Below, one piece after another: positions 1 through 9,256 of a stretch of DNA of 64,000 bases. Where the stretch lies: NCBI RefSeq assembly GCF_041431415.1, contig NZ_CP107847.1, forward strand, positions 54,407 through 118,406, written 5' to 3'. The notes beneath the pieces are model-generated. The model was not told the DNA's origin. It made no database searches and saw only the letters and a list, made by a program, of their open reading frames with translations. This stretch comes from Streptomyces sp. NBC_00513. Lineage in GTDB: Bacteria; Actinomycetota; Actinomycetes; Streptomycetales; Streptomycetaceae. Position 1 is the stretch's first letter. Every line of letters starts with the position of its first letter. Position numbers and translations under genes: made by a program.

Positions 1-130
1 ATGTCCTTCGCTCCCTGGTCGCTTCCGGCTCCGCTACCAAAGTTGTAAGACCAGGCGTGGATTGCGTTCTAGGTCTGACATGTGTCCGGCAGATGGGACA
101 CAACAATCGGAGACATGAAGGGGTATCAGT

Positions 131-1525
131 GTGGGGCAGAAGCCGAACGTCTTAACCCCCGAGGCATCGCCCTTGCATCGCTTCGGCTATCAGATGCGAG
201 ACCTTCGGGAACGGCGCAACCACACCCTGCGCAGCCTGGCAGAGGCCACCTTCATCTCCTACTCCAAGCTCTGGAAATGGGAGAACGCACAACGGGCACC
301 GAAACACCGCTCGGAGGTTGAGCAGCTCGACCGACTGCTCGACGGCCAAGGACTCCTGGTGGAGCTGTGGGCCCGCATCGGCAGGGATGCTTCCTCCCCG
401 CGCGATGTGTCCGTTCCGGGGGTCCATGTGTCCGAATCGTCTCCGGACCTGGCCCTAGCCGCCTCTGGACAGGCAGGCTCGAACGATGACGACACGGACA
501 CGGTCGTCGTCCCCTGCCGCGTCCACGGAAGGATCCTCTTCGTGCCCGTGCCCCGCCGCGTTGTCCTGGCGTCTGGTCTCGCCGGACTCGCCACGACAGC
601 ACTTCCGGCCCCGACAGCGACCGCGGCCGCTACCGCCGACATGGTCTCGCCCATTGAGCACTTCTCGCAGCTCCGCCGCGTGATGATCCAGACCGACAAC
701 TTGATCGGTCCCCGGCACGTGCTGCCCGCGCTACAGCAGCACCTGGCCCGACTTACCAGCCGCCGCCGTACTTCTCGTGGCGCCGACGCTGCCGAGCTCC
801 TCGCGCTCGAAACCCGCTACGAGGAACTAGCTGGGTGGCTGGCGCAAGACATTGGGGACGAGCGAACCGCCCACGGGCACACGGCGAAGGCCCTTGATGC
901 ATCCCACATCACCGGCGACACCGATCTCACCGCGTACATTCTCGGCCGCAAGGCCCAGCTCGCCGTGGACACGGGCCTTGCGGCTGACGCCCTCGGCCTT
1001 GCAGCCGCTGCCCGCCGCACCGCCCGCCCCGGCAGCCGCCTCGAAGTCATCGCAGTCATGCACCAAGCCCACGCACACGCCGTTCTAGGCGACGGTACCG
1101 AAGCCTTGACCTCATACGACACCGCGCTTGCTCTCCTCGGGCGCGCGGACACTGACGGAGTCTGGGGCTCCTGGCTCGACGAGGCATACGTCAGCACGGC
1201 CCGCGCTCGCTCCTTGGCCGCGCTCGGCGAGTACGAGCAGGCCGCAGCAGGTTTCGACACCGCCATCGCTGCCCTGCCAGCCACCTACCGGCGCGACCGC
1301 GGCGTCTACCTCGCCCGCGCAGCCCGCGCCCACGCCGGCGCTGGCAACCTCCCTCTCGCTGCTCAGATCGGCCTACAAGCCGTCGGAATCGCTGCTGAAA
1401 CCGGCTCAGCCCGCATCGTGAGCCAGCTCGACCGGCTCGACCGAGTTCTTGCCGCCGCCGGCAGCAAAGAGGGCATCGCCGAATTCCGCGCCGCGCTCGA
1501 CCAGATCGTCCTGCACCCCGCCTGA
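131..1525 (+). CDS. XRE-family regulator with C-terminal helical (TPR-like) repeats
   Basis: 464 aa, GTG start. An N-terminal helix-turn-helix covers about residues 15-75 (QMRDLRERR, SYSKLWKWENA). An Ala/Pro-rich linker holds a hydrophobic stretch near residues 140-165. The rest is alpha-helical with TPR-like pairs (LGEYEQAAAGFDTAIAAL). This is the common Streptomyces layout of an XRE domain plus a TPR sensor. The gene stands 34 bp ahead of the reductase/deaminase pair in the same direction, so it probably regulates that small cluster. The ligand is unknown. Regulator class is fairly sure; target is inference. Confidence 0.75.
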   Translation: MGQKPNVLTPEASPLHRFGYQMRDLRERRNHTLRSLAEATFISYSKLWKWENAQRAPKHRSEVEQLDRLLDGQGLLVELWARIGRDASSPRDVSVPGVHVSESSPDLALAASGQAGSNDDDTDTVVVPCRVHGRILFVPVPRRVVLASGLAGLATTALPAPTATAAATADMVSPIEHFSQLRRVMIQTDNLIGPRHVLPALQQHLARLTSRRRTSRGADAAELLALETRYEELAGWLAQDIGDERTAHGHTAKALDASHITGDTDLTAYILGRKAQLAVDTGLAADALGLAAAARRTARPGSRLEVIAVMHQAHAHAVLGDGTEALTSYDTALALLGRADTDGVWGSWLDEAYVSTARARSLAALGEYEQAAAGFDTAIAALPATYRRDRGVYLARAARAHAGAGNLPLAAQIGLQAVGIAAETGSARIVSQLDRLDRVLAAAGSKEGIAEFRAALDQIVLHPA

Positions 1526-1559
1526 CGTCACCCGGCCCTACTCATACTTGGAGAGTTCC

Positions 1560-2258
1560 GTGCCTCGCCCGTTCGTCCTGCTGTCCGCCGCCGTCTCTCT
1601 GGACGGCTACCTCGACACCCGGCCGGGCGAAGACCGGCTCCTGCTCTCCAACGCCGCCGACTTCGACCGCGTCGACTCCGTACGCGCCTCCGTCGACGCA
1701 ATCCTCGTTGGCGCTGGCACCCTTCGAGCTGACAACCCCCGGCTCCTCGTCAACTCGCCGGAGCGAAGGGCAGCGCGAGTCTCCGCAGGTCTCCCTGAGT
1801 ACCCGCTGAAGGTCACCATCACCAGAACAGGCGACCTTGACCCTGCCTGGAAGTTCTGGCACCACGGCGGCGAGAAACTAGTTCTCGCTGTTGGCCATGA
1901 AGCAGCAGGGAAGACCCGCGCCAATCTCGGGGACCTCGCTACCATCCAGGGCATCCCTACTGAAGCAACCTGGCAGACCGCACTCGACATCCTCGGCGAT
2001 GTCTACGGAGTCCAGCAGCTCATGGTCGAAGGTGGCGGCACCATCCACACCCAGCTCCTCGAGGAAGCTCTCGCCGATGAGCTCCAGCTCGTCATCGCCC
2101 CGCTCCTCGTCGGCCAGTCTGATGCCGTACGGATGCTCGGTCCTGCCAACTACCTCGGTGGCCCCTCCGCCCGGCTCAGGCTCTTGGAGACAAAGCAAAT
2201 CGGCGACGTGGTGCTCCTGCGCTACGCGCCTAAGGACATCTCCATGGAACCCCGATGA
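1560..2258 (+). CDS. RibD C-terminal-type pyrimidine reductase
   Basis: 232 aa. GTG 1560 is chosen because a GGAGAG ribosome site sits at 1551-1556 and the family N-terminus (PFVLLSAAVSLDGYLD) begins there. The Rossmann-like RibD_C fold is shown by VDAILVGAGTLRADNPRL and by the NADPH-binding QLMVEGGGTIHTQLL. In riboflavin synthesis this domain reduces the ribosylamino-pyrimidine and is usually fused to a deaminase. Here the deaminase is a separate overlapping downstream gene (ATGA), so the pair is a split RibD-like module. With no other rib genes nearby, a specialised metabolite or modified-nucleotide role is possible. Confidence 0.8.
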   Translation: MPRPFVLLSAAVSLDGYLDTRPGEDRLLLSNAADFDRVDSVRASVDAILVGAGTLRADNPRLLVNSPERRAARVSAGLPEYPLKVTITRTGDLDPAWKFWHHGGEKLVLAVGHEAAGKTRANLGDLATIQGIPTEATWQTALDILGDVYGVQQLMVEGGGTIHTQLLEEALADELQLVIAPLLVGQSDAVRMLGPANYLGGPSARLRLLETKQIGDVVLLRYAPKDISMEPR

Positions 2259-2761
2259 CCATCAGGTCAGGCGCGAGCGCTCCGGGCGTCGGCAGCTCCG
2301 CTAACGCCGCGGACCACCGCTGGCTCGCCCTCGCGTGCGATCTCGCTGCCCTGTGCCCTCCCTCGACGACCGCATTCTCCGTCGGTGCGGTCATCGTCGC
2401 GGAGGACGGCACCGAGCTCGCCCAGGGTCACTCCCGAGAGTCCGACCCCCTTGACCATGCCGAAGAAGCTGCACTCGCCAAGCTCGCTGCCACGGATTCC
2501 CGTCTGGCCACCGCCACGCTCTACAGCTCCCTAGAACCCTGCGCAAAGCGTGCGTCCCGCGCACGGCCCTGCTCGCAGCTCATCCGCGACGCCCGCATCC
2601 CTCGTGTCGTCACTGCCTGGCGCGAGCCGGATACCTTCGTCCCGGGCGCCGACGGCACTGAACTCCTTGAGTCCGCTGGTGTCGCCGTCGTCGAACTCCC
2701 TGAGCATGCGGACGCCGCTCAGAGGCCGAACAGCCATCTACTCAGTGGCGGTAAGCGGTGA
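2255..2761 (+). CDS. Zinc-dependent CMP/dCMP-type nucleoside deaminase domain protein
   Basis: 168 aa; the ATG overlaps the stop of the reductase by 4 bases. The cytidine deaminase-like signature is present: DHAEEAAL (zinc-binding His and catalytic Glu) and, about 40 residues on, SLEPCAKRASRARPCSQLI with the two zinc Cys. It most resembles the deaminase half of RibD, which deaminates the diamino-pyrimidine. It is translationally coupled at both ends (ATGA before, GTGA after). Family is confident; substrate is inference. Confidence 0.8.
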   Translation: MTIRSGASAPGVGSSANAADHRWLALACDLAALCPPSTTAFSVGAVIVAEDGTELAQGHSRESDPLDHAEEAALAKLAATDSRLATATLYSSLEPCAKRASRARPCSQLIRDARIPRVVTAWREPDTFVPGADGTELLESAGVAVVELPEHADAAQRPNSHLLSGGKR

Positions 2762-3131
2762 AACGCGTCAGCGTGGCTCGTACAGCCGTGTATCGGCTGT
2801 ACGACGCCGAGGGGCGCCTGCTGTACGTCGGAATCACCATGAACTTGCAGCAGCGCCTCGCCGATCACCGCCGCCAGAGTTTTGGTGGCATCTGGTGAAG
2901 CGTCAGGACGTCCGGTGGCACGACAGTCGGCCCAAGGCCGAAAGCGTCGAGGCAGAGGCGCTCCGGACCGAAGGCCCCTTGTACGACGGAACCGACCGCA
3001 TCGCCAACTGGGTTCATGCACGCCAGTCGCGCCCAGTGGATCCATTCTGGCGGCCGGTCGCCGAGGCGCTCCTCTCGCAGATCACGAACGGCACGTGTCT
3101 AGTGGGTAGTCACCTTTCCTGCGGCACGTGA
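2758..3131 (+). pseudogene. GIY-YIG nuclease-like gene broken by a single-base frameshift
   Basis: GTG 2758 overlaps the deaminase stop (GTGA). The first frame encodes a clear GIY-YIG start (AVYRLYDAEGRLLYVGIT, NLQQRLADHRRQS) and then stops after 46 residues. The continuation is in another frame from about 2883: FWWHLVKRQDVRWHDSRPKA, followed by EAEALRTEGPLYDGTDRIAN, to the stop at 3129-3131. Adding one T to the TTTT run at 2880-2883 restores a continuous protein of about 124 aa. It may be decaying, phase-variable, or a homopolymer sequencing error. It is the fourth member of the cluster. Confidence 0.7.
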
Positions 3132-3390
3132 GCTTGCGGCCCGCTTCAAGATCTCGGAGTCATCCGCTGGCCTCGCTCTGCACATGCTCCGGACAGCCAG
3201 GGTGATCGGCGCTCCACCCCACAACGTGGTTCGCCCTATCGCGGACCACCAGCCCCTCGGACGGACCGACGCCGAAGTCAGGGACCGGCTTGCAGAAGGC
3301 GATCCGCCGGAACGAACGGCGACGGCACCTCCCTCTCAGAGTCCTAGTGGTGTATCTTTCAGGGATCTGTCGATCATGAGAGGCTGCGCC

Positions 3391-3696
3391 ATGCCCGACC
3401 CGGACCGCTTGAGGCAGGTCGATGCCCTGCTGGACGGCCTGGACGACGTCCTGCCGCCACCTCACGTGCGGGCCCAGTTGCGTCTTGCTGCTGGCCTCAC
3501 GCAGAAGGATGTCGCGGACGTTGTGGGTGTGAAGCGCGTGGCGGTCGCGCGCTGGGAGTCGGGCGAGGCCCACCCTCGGCGCCCACACCGCGACGTCTAC
3601 CTTCACCTGCTCAATGGCCTCGCGGAGCGTTTTCCCGAAGCGACACAGCTGAATGAGGGCATGCCGACGCCGACCTCCGAGGGGGGATCGGGATGA
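3391..3696 (+). CDS. Small XRE-type DNA-binding protein
   Basis: 101 aa, ATG 3391 with GAGAGG 8 bases upstream (ATG 3376 is an alternative). The core is one helix-turn-helix: LRLAAGLTQKDVADVVGVKR followed by VAVARWESGEAHPRRPHRDV. It resembles the N-terminal HTH of the Tap protein in this window (position 45349), including the region that ends in YxxLLxxLAExxP. It could be a stand-alone regulator or a Tap N-terminal relic; which one is not settled by sequence. Confidence 0.65.
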   Translation: MPDPDRLRQVDALLDGLDDVLPPPHVRAQLRLAAGLTQKDVADVVGVKRVAVARWESGEAHPRRPHRDVYLHLLNGLAERFPEATQLNEGMPTPTSEGGSG

Positions 3697-4631
3697 CCTA
3701 AAGGCCATCGGCCGCGCGCGCCACAAAGCGGACTAACCATCCGCTGGCCGTCGCGCGGCCCGTCTACCGACTACGGATTAACCACCCGCGTCGGCCGCTC
3801 AGGTCCCAGTTTGCCGCTGGTCCTGAGCTGCGGCTCACCGAGCCGCTCGTTTTCTCCGGCCCCTAACCAGGGCCACTGCACACCAGGCCACTAACCACGG
3901 CCACCACAGCTGTAGCTAGCAGTTGCGTCACCCGCAGGCCCCCACCACAGGGGCGTTGCGGTTCAGCAGTACCGGGAGGGGAGGAGAAATCTCCCCCCGC
4001 CCGATCGGTGTCTGCCCCGCTTCTCACGAAGGGGGGCTTACCCGACACATCCGCACATCTGGCCGAGGTCCTGCCCAGAGGGCTCGGGTCGGTCCAGCTA
4101 TATGGAGAGCAGGTCGTTTCTCATAGTGCACGAGAGTGGTGTCCCCTGTCAGCTTGACCTTGTCCGTTTCACCCCGGTTCAGGCGCGGCGGTCGTCCCGT
4201 GTGACGGGATCGGCGTACGGTTCATGCCTCTTTTCCCGCTTCGTACCGGAAGTTGGATTTCCGGTAGGAAGCTGCAAGAGCAACAGTTTCGGAGCGGTCT
4301 CGCCGGGCTCGGTCGCGGCGGCGACCGTCCAGCTCGTGCACCCGCTCGCGGAGGGCGTCCACAACTGCGTCGGCGGTGACGTCCGCGAGGGCGGCTTCCC
4401 GTGTGGCGGGACGGGTTCCAAGATTTCTGTCCGCCGTGCGGGAGCGCAGGGGGTGATCCGCGCTGAGCGGGCTCTGTCCACAGGCCGCCTGTTGCAGGGT
4501 CGGCGGGTGGATCACGAAACAGCTGAAACCGGGGGTGTCCGCTTTGGCGTGTCAGGCCCGACGGCTACTCAGACGGTGTTCGACAGTTCGGCTTCTGTGG
4601 TGTTCACCGCTCTTGTCGGGGCGGTGGGCCG
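3697..4631. other. Mostly non-coding DNA upstream of the replication-type gene
   Basis: No convincing gene on the plus strand. A TAACCA hexamer recurs near 3734, 3779, 3865 and 3891 within otherwise unrelated GC-rich DNA. A minus-strand frame at 4222-4515 (97 codons, ALRERVHELDGRR) has plausible composition and could be a remnant. The stretch may contain promoter and control sites for the gene at 4632; none can be fixed by eye. Confidence 0.4.
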
Positions 4632-6440
4632 GTGAGCGGCGTGGCGGCCCCGACCGCCGCCCTGGTCCCCGCTCAGCGCTCGTCCGTGTCGCCTGTCGCT
4701 TCCAACGCCCAGACGGTGCGTCGGCAGCGGGTGCGGGTGCCGATGCGGCTGGTGTCGTCGCCGTTCTATGCGGACGTCGCGCTGTCGGTGTATGTGAAGG
4801 TGAAGGCGCTCGCGGCGCGTCCGGAGGGCTGCACGGCGCGGTCGTCGACGATCGCCTCGTATCTGGGGCTGTCGGTGTCGTCGGTGGAGCGGGGGATGAC
4901 ACAGCTGTCCCGCCGGGGGCCGGACGGAGTTGTGGAGCTGTGGTCGAAGCGGCGGACCCTGTCGGGTGGCAAGGGTGAGTCCGCGCTGCGGTCGGTGCGG
5001 CCGATGACGCGGACGGAGGGATTCGTGTGGCTGCCGGTGGCGGCATCGGAGGACCTCACGCCTCGGCAGCTGCGCGCGTACGCGGTGATCGCGTTCGCGG
5101 AGCAGACGGGCATCGCGCTGACCGAGGGGGAGCTGGCGGGCTACCTGCGCCACCACTCGGGGAGGAAGGTTGGCCGGCCCATCTCGGCGGCGGCGGCCGG
5201 TGAGGTCATCGACGGCCTGGAGGCGGCGAGGTGGGTGACGGTCCAGAGGCGCGCGGGCGCACAGGGCCGCCACCGGTTCATCGCCCACGACATCGCCCCT
5301 ACGGCCCCGTTGCCTCGCTGTGAGCCGGTCGCGGATTCGGAGCCGGAGACGGTCCAGGAGTGCCCGCAGGAGCCTGGCGGCGGAGCCGTGGAGGGAGCGG
5401 ATAGTTCGCTGGTTGGTGAGGGATCGGGTCTGTCGTTTGATAAGGGATCCCTCGCGAATAAGGAATCACCTAGGACTGACTCACCTGATGACGAGCGCGC
5501 ACTCATCTCACCCGCCGTAGGCGAGGTACAGGTAGTTGAGGCTGCTGAGGCTGTGGAAAACCAGGCTGCCCCGGAGGCGCGTTCGGAAGGCGAGGGTGGT
5601 GTCGCGCTGCGCGCGGGTGAGATCAGCCAGCCCTCCTCGAAGCCGAACGGCGAAAAGCGCAGCAGCAAGGGTAGGGGGCCGGCCCGATCGTCGTACACCG
5701 GACCGCGGCTGACCATGAGCCCGGAGATCTACGCCGTTCTGGAACCGGTCCACGTGCTGCTGGAGCAGGTCACCAGCGCGTTCGTCGCACGAAAGATTGT
5801 CCGTGAGGTAGGCCGTCAGCTCCGCGAGGGCACGGCTGCGGATCGGCTCCGGCACCGGCTGACTGCCCGTCTGGCCACGGTGGCGCTGGCCGACATCCGC
5901 GATCCGGGCCAGTGGCTGCTTGGGGTTGCCCTGCCCCGGTGGGGCTGTGGTCACCAGGACTGCGAGGCCGGGATCATCTGGCGGACCGGTACGGCCTGCG
6001 AGCTGTGCGCCGAGACCGTCCAGGACCGGTTCGCCGCCCGCCGGCGCGAACAGCGCCTGGAGCAGGGCCTGTGCCCCCAGCACGGCACTCGTCCCGGCCC
6101 GTCCGGACACTGCGCCGACTGCGGGCTGGAGGCCGCCATCCGGCTCCCGGCGCGGGTTCCGGCGCCCCGGGACCCTGAAGGCCCTCAGCGGGCTACGTGT
6201 GGCGGCTGTGGGTGCGTGATCTTCCTGACCGGCCGGGCCGTCGACACCGGTCGGTGCAAGCTCTGCCGCGAGGAGGCAGACGCCGGGGCCGCCGTCGAGC
6301 CCGCGGCTTCCGCTGCACCGTCGGTGCCGGGAACCTGCTCCGGCCGCGACGGTGAGACGCCCTGCACCCGCAGGGCCCTGCCGACCCGCAGTGTGTGCCT
6401 CACCCACCGCTCCCGGGAGTTCGCCGGGGAGGTTGCGTGA
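4632..6440 (+). CDS. Putative linear-plasmid replication initiator: winged helices plus zinc ribbons
   Basis: 602 aa, GTG start. Residues ~35-120 form a winged-helix (STIASYLGLSVSSVERGMTQ, VVELWSKRRTL). A second wing follows at ~140-215 (LTPRQLRAYAVIAFAEQTGI, LTEGELAGYL). A variable acidic linker follows, then a helical region and several Cys clusters (WGCGHQDCEAG, CELCAET, CPQHG, CADCG, CGGCGCV, CKLC). This layout fits the large Rep proteins of Streptomyces linear plasmids, whose origin iterons lie inside the rep gene. An iteron-like block sits within this gene at 5407-5537. Rep function is inference; the DNA-binding and zinc parts are visible. Confidence 0.55.
   Translation: MSGVAAPTAALVPAQRSSVSPVASNAQTVRRQRVRVPMRLVSSPFYADVALSVYVKVKALAARPEGCTARSSTIASYLGLSVSSVERGMTQLSRRGPDGVVELWSKRRTLSGGKGESALRSVRPMTRTEGFVWLPVAASEDLTPRQLRAYAVIAFAEQTGIALTEGELAGYLRHHSGRKVGRPISAAAAGEVIDGLEAARWVTVQRRAGAQGRHRFIAHDIAPTAPLPRCEPVADSEPETVQECPQEPGGGAVEGADSSLVGEGSGLSFDKGSLANKESPRTDSPDDERALISPAVGEVQVVEAAEAVENQAAPEARSEGEGGVALRAGEISQPSSKPNGEKRSSKGRGPARSSYTGPRLTMSPEIYAVLEPVHVLLEQVTSAFVARKIVREVGRQLREGTAADRLRHRLTARLATVALADIRDPGQWLLGVALPRWGCGHQDCEAGIIWRTGTACELCAETVQDRFAARRREQRLEQGLCPQHGTRPGPSGHCADCGLEAAIRLPARVPAPRDPEGPQRATCGGCGCVIFLTGRAVDTGRCKLCREEADAGAAVEPAASAAPSVPGTCSGRDGETPCTRRALPTRSVCLTHRSREFAGEVA
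5407..5537 (+). repeat. Iteron-like origin candidate inside the rep-type gene
   Basis: Three related blocks, each ending in GAGGGATCG, AAGGGATCC or AAGGAATC, are spaced roughly 20-25 bp. They are followed by CACCTAGGACTGACT and CACCCGCCGTAGGCGAGGTA. The whole block recurs with about 80% identity at 60734-60866, where it is not translatable. DNA-level conservation without a conserved frame points to a cis function such as an origin. It encodes about residues 259-302 of the host gene. Confidence 0.55.
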
Positions 6441-6585
6441 TGGGCCGGGGAGGCATGGCATCGCTGCGACTGAATCCCTCCGGATGCCCGGGTACGGCCC
6501 GGGAGGAGCTTTGCCACGGCGCCTAGATCGGGGGGCGCCACGGCCTCGACCGCATGCGGGGTTTCACGGCGCCCCTTTCACCCGT

Positions 6586-8201
6586 CGGTTCACCCCCGCG
6601 GCGGCGGGGAGCACAAGATGCCGCACGCCTGGGACTACCTCTCGCGCGGATCACCCCCGCGTCGGCGGTGAGCACTCATGGAGGAGGCCAACACGCTCCA
6701 GAAGCGCCGGATCACCCCCGCGTCGGCGGGGAGCACGCCCTCCTCCTCGGCGAGGATGCGGGCCAGGCCGGACCACCCCCGCGTCGGCGGGGAGCACGGA
6801 TCCACGTCGACAAGCGGCCCGACGGCAAGGCGGACCACCCCCGCGTCGGCGGGGAGCACCACATCAGGCGCCGACCCAACCCGCACCTGTCCGGACCACC
6901 CCCGCGTCGGCGGGGAGCACGATGCCGGCGAGGAACGGCGGGATCACGCGGTCGGACCACCCCCGCGTCGGCGGGGAGCACCGGACCGGTCCCTGGCGGT
7001 CCTCTACAGGCCGCGGACCACCCCCGCGTCGGCGGGGAGCACCACATCAGGCGCCGACCCAACCCGCACCTGTCCGGACCACCCCCGCGTCGGCGGGGAG
7101 CACTTGACCTGTTCCTCGGGCGCGTCGGTGACGGCCGGACCACCCCCGCGTCGGCGGGGAGCACACCGGGTCGGGGCACGGGACGCGGAAGCACGGCGGA
7201 CCACCCCCGCGTCGGCGGGGAGCACGATGCCGGCGAGGAACGGCGGGATCACGCGGTCGGACCACCCCCGCGTCGGCGGGGAGCACCGGACCGGTCCCTG
7301 GCGGTCCTCTACAGGCCGCGGACCACCCCCGCGTCGGCGGGGAGCACGAGGCGCGTCTGTGCGGTGCTCACGCGTCCTCCGGACCACCCCCGCGTCGGCG
7401 GGGAGCACATGTGACGAGGGGTCAACCCGCTTGACCCAATCGGACCACCCCCGCGTCGGCGGGGAGCACGCGTCCCGCCTGGCCTGCGGCTGGACGGTCT
7501 GCGGACCACCCCCGCGTCGGCGGGGAGCACCCGTTGTTGGCGTGGCGGGCGAAGCGGCAGATCGGACCACCCCCGCGTCGGCGGGGAGCACGAATGCATA
7601 GAGGCAGAGCGCGACCAATTCGACGGACCACCCCCGCGTCGGCGGGGAGCACTCCACCAGTACGTGGACGCCGACCGTCGCCAACGGACCACCCCCGCGT
7701 CGGCGGGGAGCACCCGGGCAGCTCCTCATCTGGGCTGCCCGCGCGCGGACCACCCCCGCGTCGGCGGGGAGCACTCGCGTGCCGACCGGCGACAGCCTCG
7801 GATCGACGGACCACCCCCGCGTCGGCGGGGAGCACTTGCCCTCGTAGTGCTGGGACTCCAGCCCCTCCGGACCACCCCCGCGTCGGCGGGGAGCACAGAG
7901 CACACGGCAACTGATTTACCGTCATGGCCGGACCACCCCCGCGTCGGCGGGGAGCACCGCTCTACGTGTTCCTCGAAGAATGTAACCAGCGGACCACCCC
8001 CGCGTCGGCGGGGAGCACTCGCCCGTGTCGAGCCGCATCCCGTCGTCGCACGGACCACCCCCGCGTCGGCGGGGAGCACGGGCACGGCCGCGACGGGCGG
8101 CATCACCGGACCGGACCACCCCCGCGTCGGCGGGGAGCACATTCACCCCCGAAGAGGATCAGGCTCCCAAGACGGACCACCCCCGCGTCGGCGGGGAGCA
8201 C
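6586..8201 (-). CRISPR. CRISPR array 1, type I-E, 27 repeats
   Basis: Repeat unit 29 nt, spacers 32-33 nt (period 61-62). On the minus strand the repeat starts GTGCTCCCCGCC and ends GGGGTGGTCCG, with a CCCCGC/GCGGGG hairpin and CGAC loop. The three leftmost repeats (6586, 6647, 6708) carry substitutions, typical of the old trailer end. The conserved leader lies at the right end, so transcription runs leftwards. A spacer trio is repeated: 6860-6891, 6921-6952 and 6982-7013 recur at 7043-7074, 7226-7257 and 7287-7318. Confidence 0.97.
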
Positions 8202-8320
8202 CCTTCGCGACCAGCCCTTTCTCAGGGGCTTTGCAGTTTGTTTACCACTGTTTGGGCAGTCAGGGCTTTGGTCATGGCCGGAGTGTACGTGCCTGGTTGG
8301 CGTGGGACTGGGTATTCGGT
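8202..8320 (-). promoter_or_regulatory. Leader of CRISPR array 1
   Basis: The DNA next to the newest repeat shares a core with the leaders of arrays 2 and 3 (CAGGG-CTTTGCA, then TTTACCA or TTTAACA, then ATGGCCGGAGT or close variants). Read on the minus strand it gives GGTAAACAAACTGCAAAG, which could include a -10-like element. It should contain the array promoter and the Cas1-Cas2 integration signals. Exact outer limit is not visible. Confidence 0.7.
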
Positions 8321-8547
8321 CGACCATTACCGGGTGCCCGTGCTGCGGGCACAAAGTAGAGGCGGGAAGCCCGTACGGACGAACGGCGCCAGCTGCTGCT
8401 GGCTGGCTGCGGTAGCAATGCGGTCGGTGGTCTGCGACTGGCGACGACGAGTGGATCCGCAGTCGGCGCCCCGGTCCCGGTCGGTGAGGGACGATCGTCT
8501 CAGTCGTGGGTCACACTGGTGGGAGGCGATGAGGAGGTGAAGGGGAC

Positions 8548-9129
8548 ATGAGCATTGCCAGCTTTGCCCAGCATCACGGGCCCTGGACCGTCGACGCGGT
8601 CCTGGCCCTGGCCGAAGACCGTTCGCACCGCTACGAACTCGTTGGTGAGTCGCTCGTGATGTCCCCCGCACCCGGCCTGCGTCACCAGCGGGCCAGCTAC
8701 CGTCTCCACGTCGCGCTCGACGCGGCGGCCCAAGCCGCCGGCGCCACGGTGGAGGTCCTGGAGGCAATCAACGTGATCCTGCCGTCCGGACTGGTCGTGC
8801 CCGACATCGTCGTCGCAGACGCCGGCGCGACCGCCGAGAACGGCGTCAGCATCGACGCCGAAGCGGTACAGCTGATCGTCGAGCTGGTCTCGCCCGGCAA
8901 CAAGACCATGGACCGCAAGTTCAAGCCCATGCTCTACGCCGAAGCGGGCATCGAGCACTACTGGCGCCTCGAATTCGACCCGGCCCCGCGCCTGATCGTC
9001 AGCGAACTCACCGACGGCCGGTACGTCGAGAAGACAATCGCCCTCCCCGGCACCACAACCCGTGTCGAAGCGCCGTTCACCTTCGAGATCGACCCCGCCG
9101 GACTCACGCAACCCAATCAGCGAAGCTGA
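8548..9129 (+). CDS. Uma2-family PD-(D/E)XK-like endonuclease
   Basis: 193 aa, ATG with AGGAGGTGA 10-18 bases upstream. Family hallmarks are YELVGESLVMSPAPGLRHQR, VVPDIVVAD, and the active-site-like ELVSPGNKTMDRKFKPMLYA followed by EAGIEHYWRLEF. Uma2 (DUF820) proteins are restriction-type nuclease folds, greatly expanded in Streptomyces and of largely unknown role. The gene lies alone between arrays 1 and 2, facing rightwards against the direction of both arrays. Family assignment is firm; a link to CRISPR is not shown. Confidence 0.85.
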   Translation: MSIASFAQHHGPWTVDAVLALAEDRSHRYELVGESLVMSPAPGLRHQRASYRLHVALDAAAQAAGATVEVLEAINVILPSGLVVPDIVVADAGATAENGVSIDAEAVQLIVELVSPGNKTMDRKFKPMLYAEAGIEHYWRLEFDPAPRLIVSELTDGRYVEKTIALPGTTTRVEAPFTFEIDPAGLTQPNQRS

Positions 9130-9256
9130 AACCACAGCTCGCAGCCGCTCCGGCTGCGAGCTGCAAGCTCAGAGGCCACAGATCAGCGACGACAGCAGCG
9201 CCTCCAGAGCTGGCCAGACCTCTGCTTTTCGGGCTGTCGCCCACTGACGCAAATCG

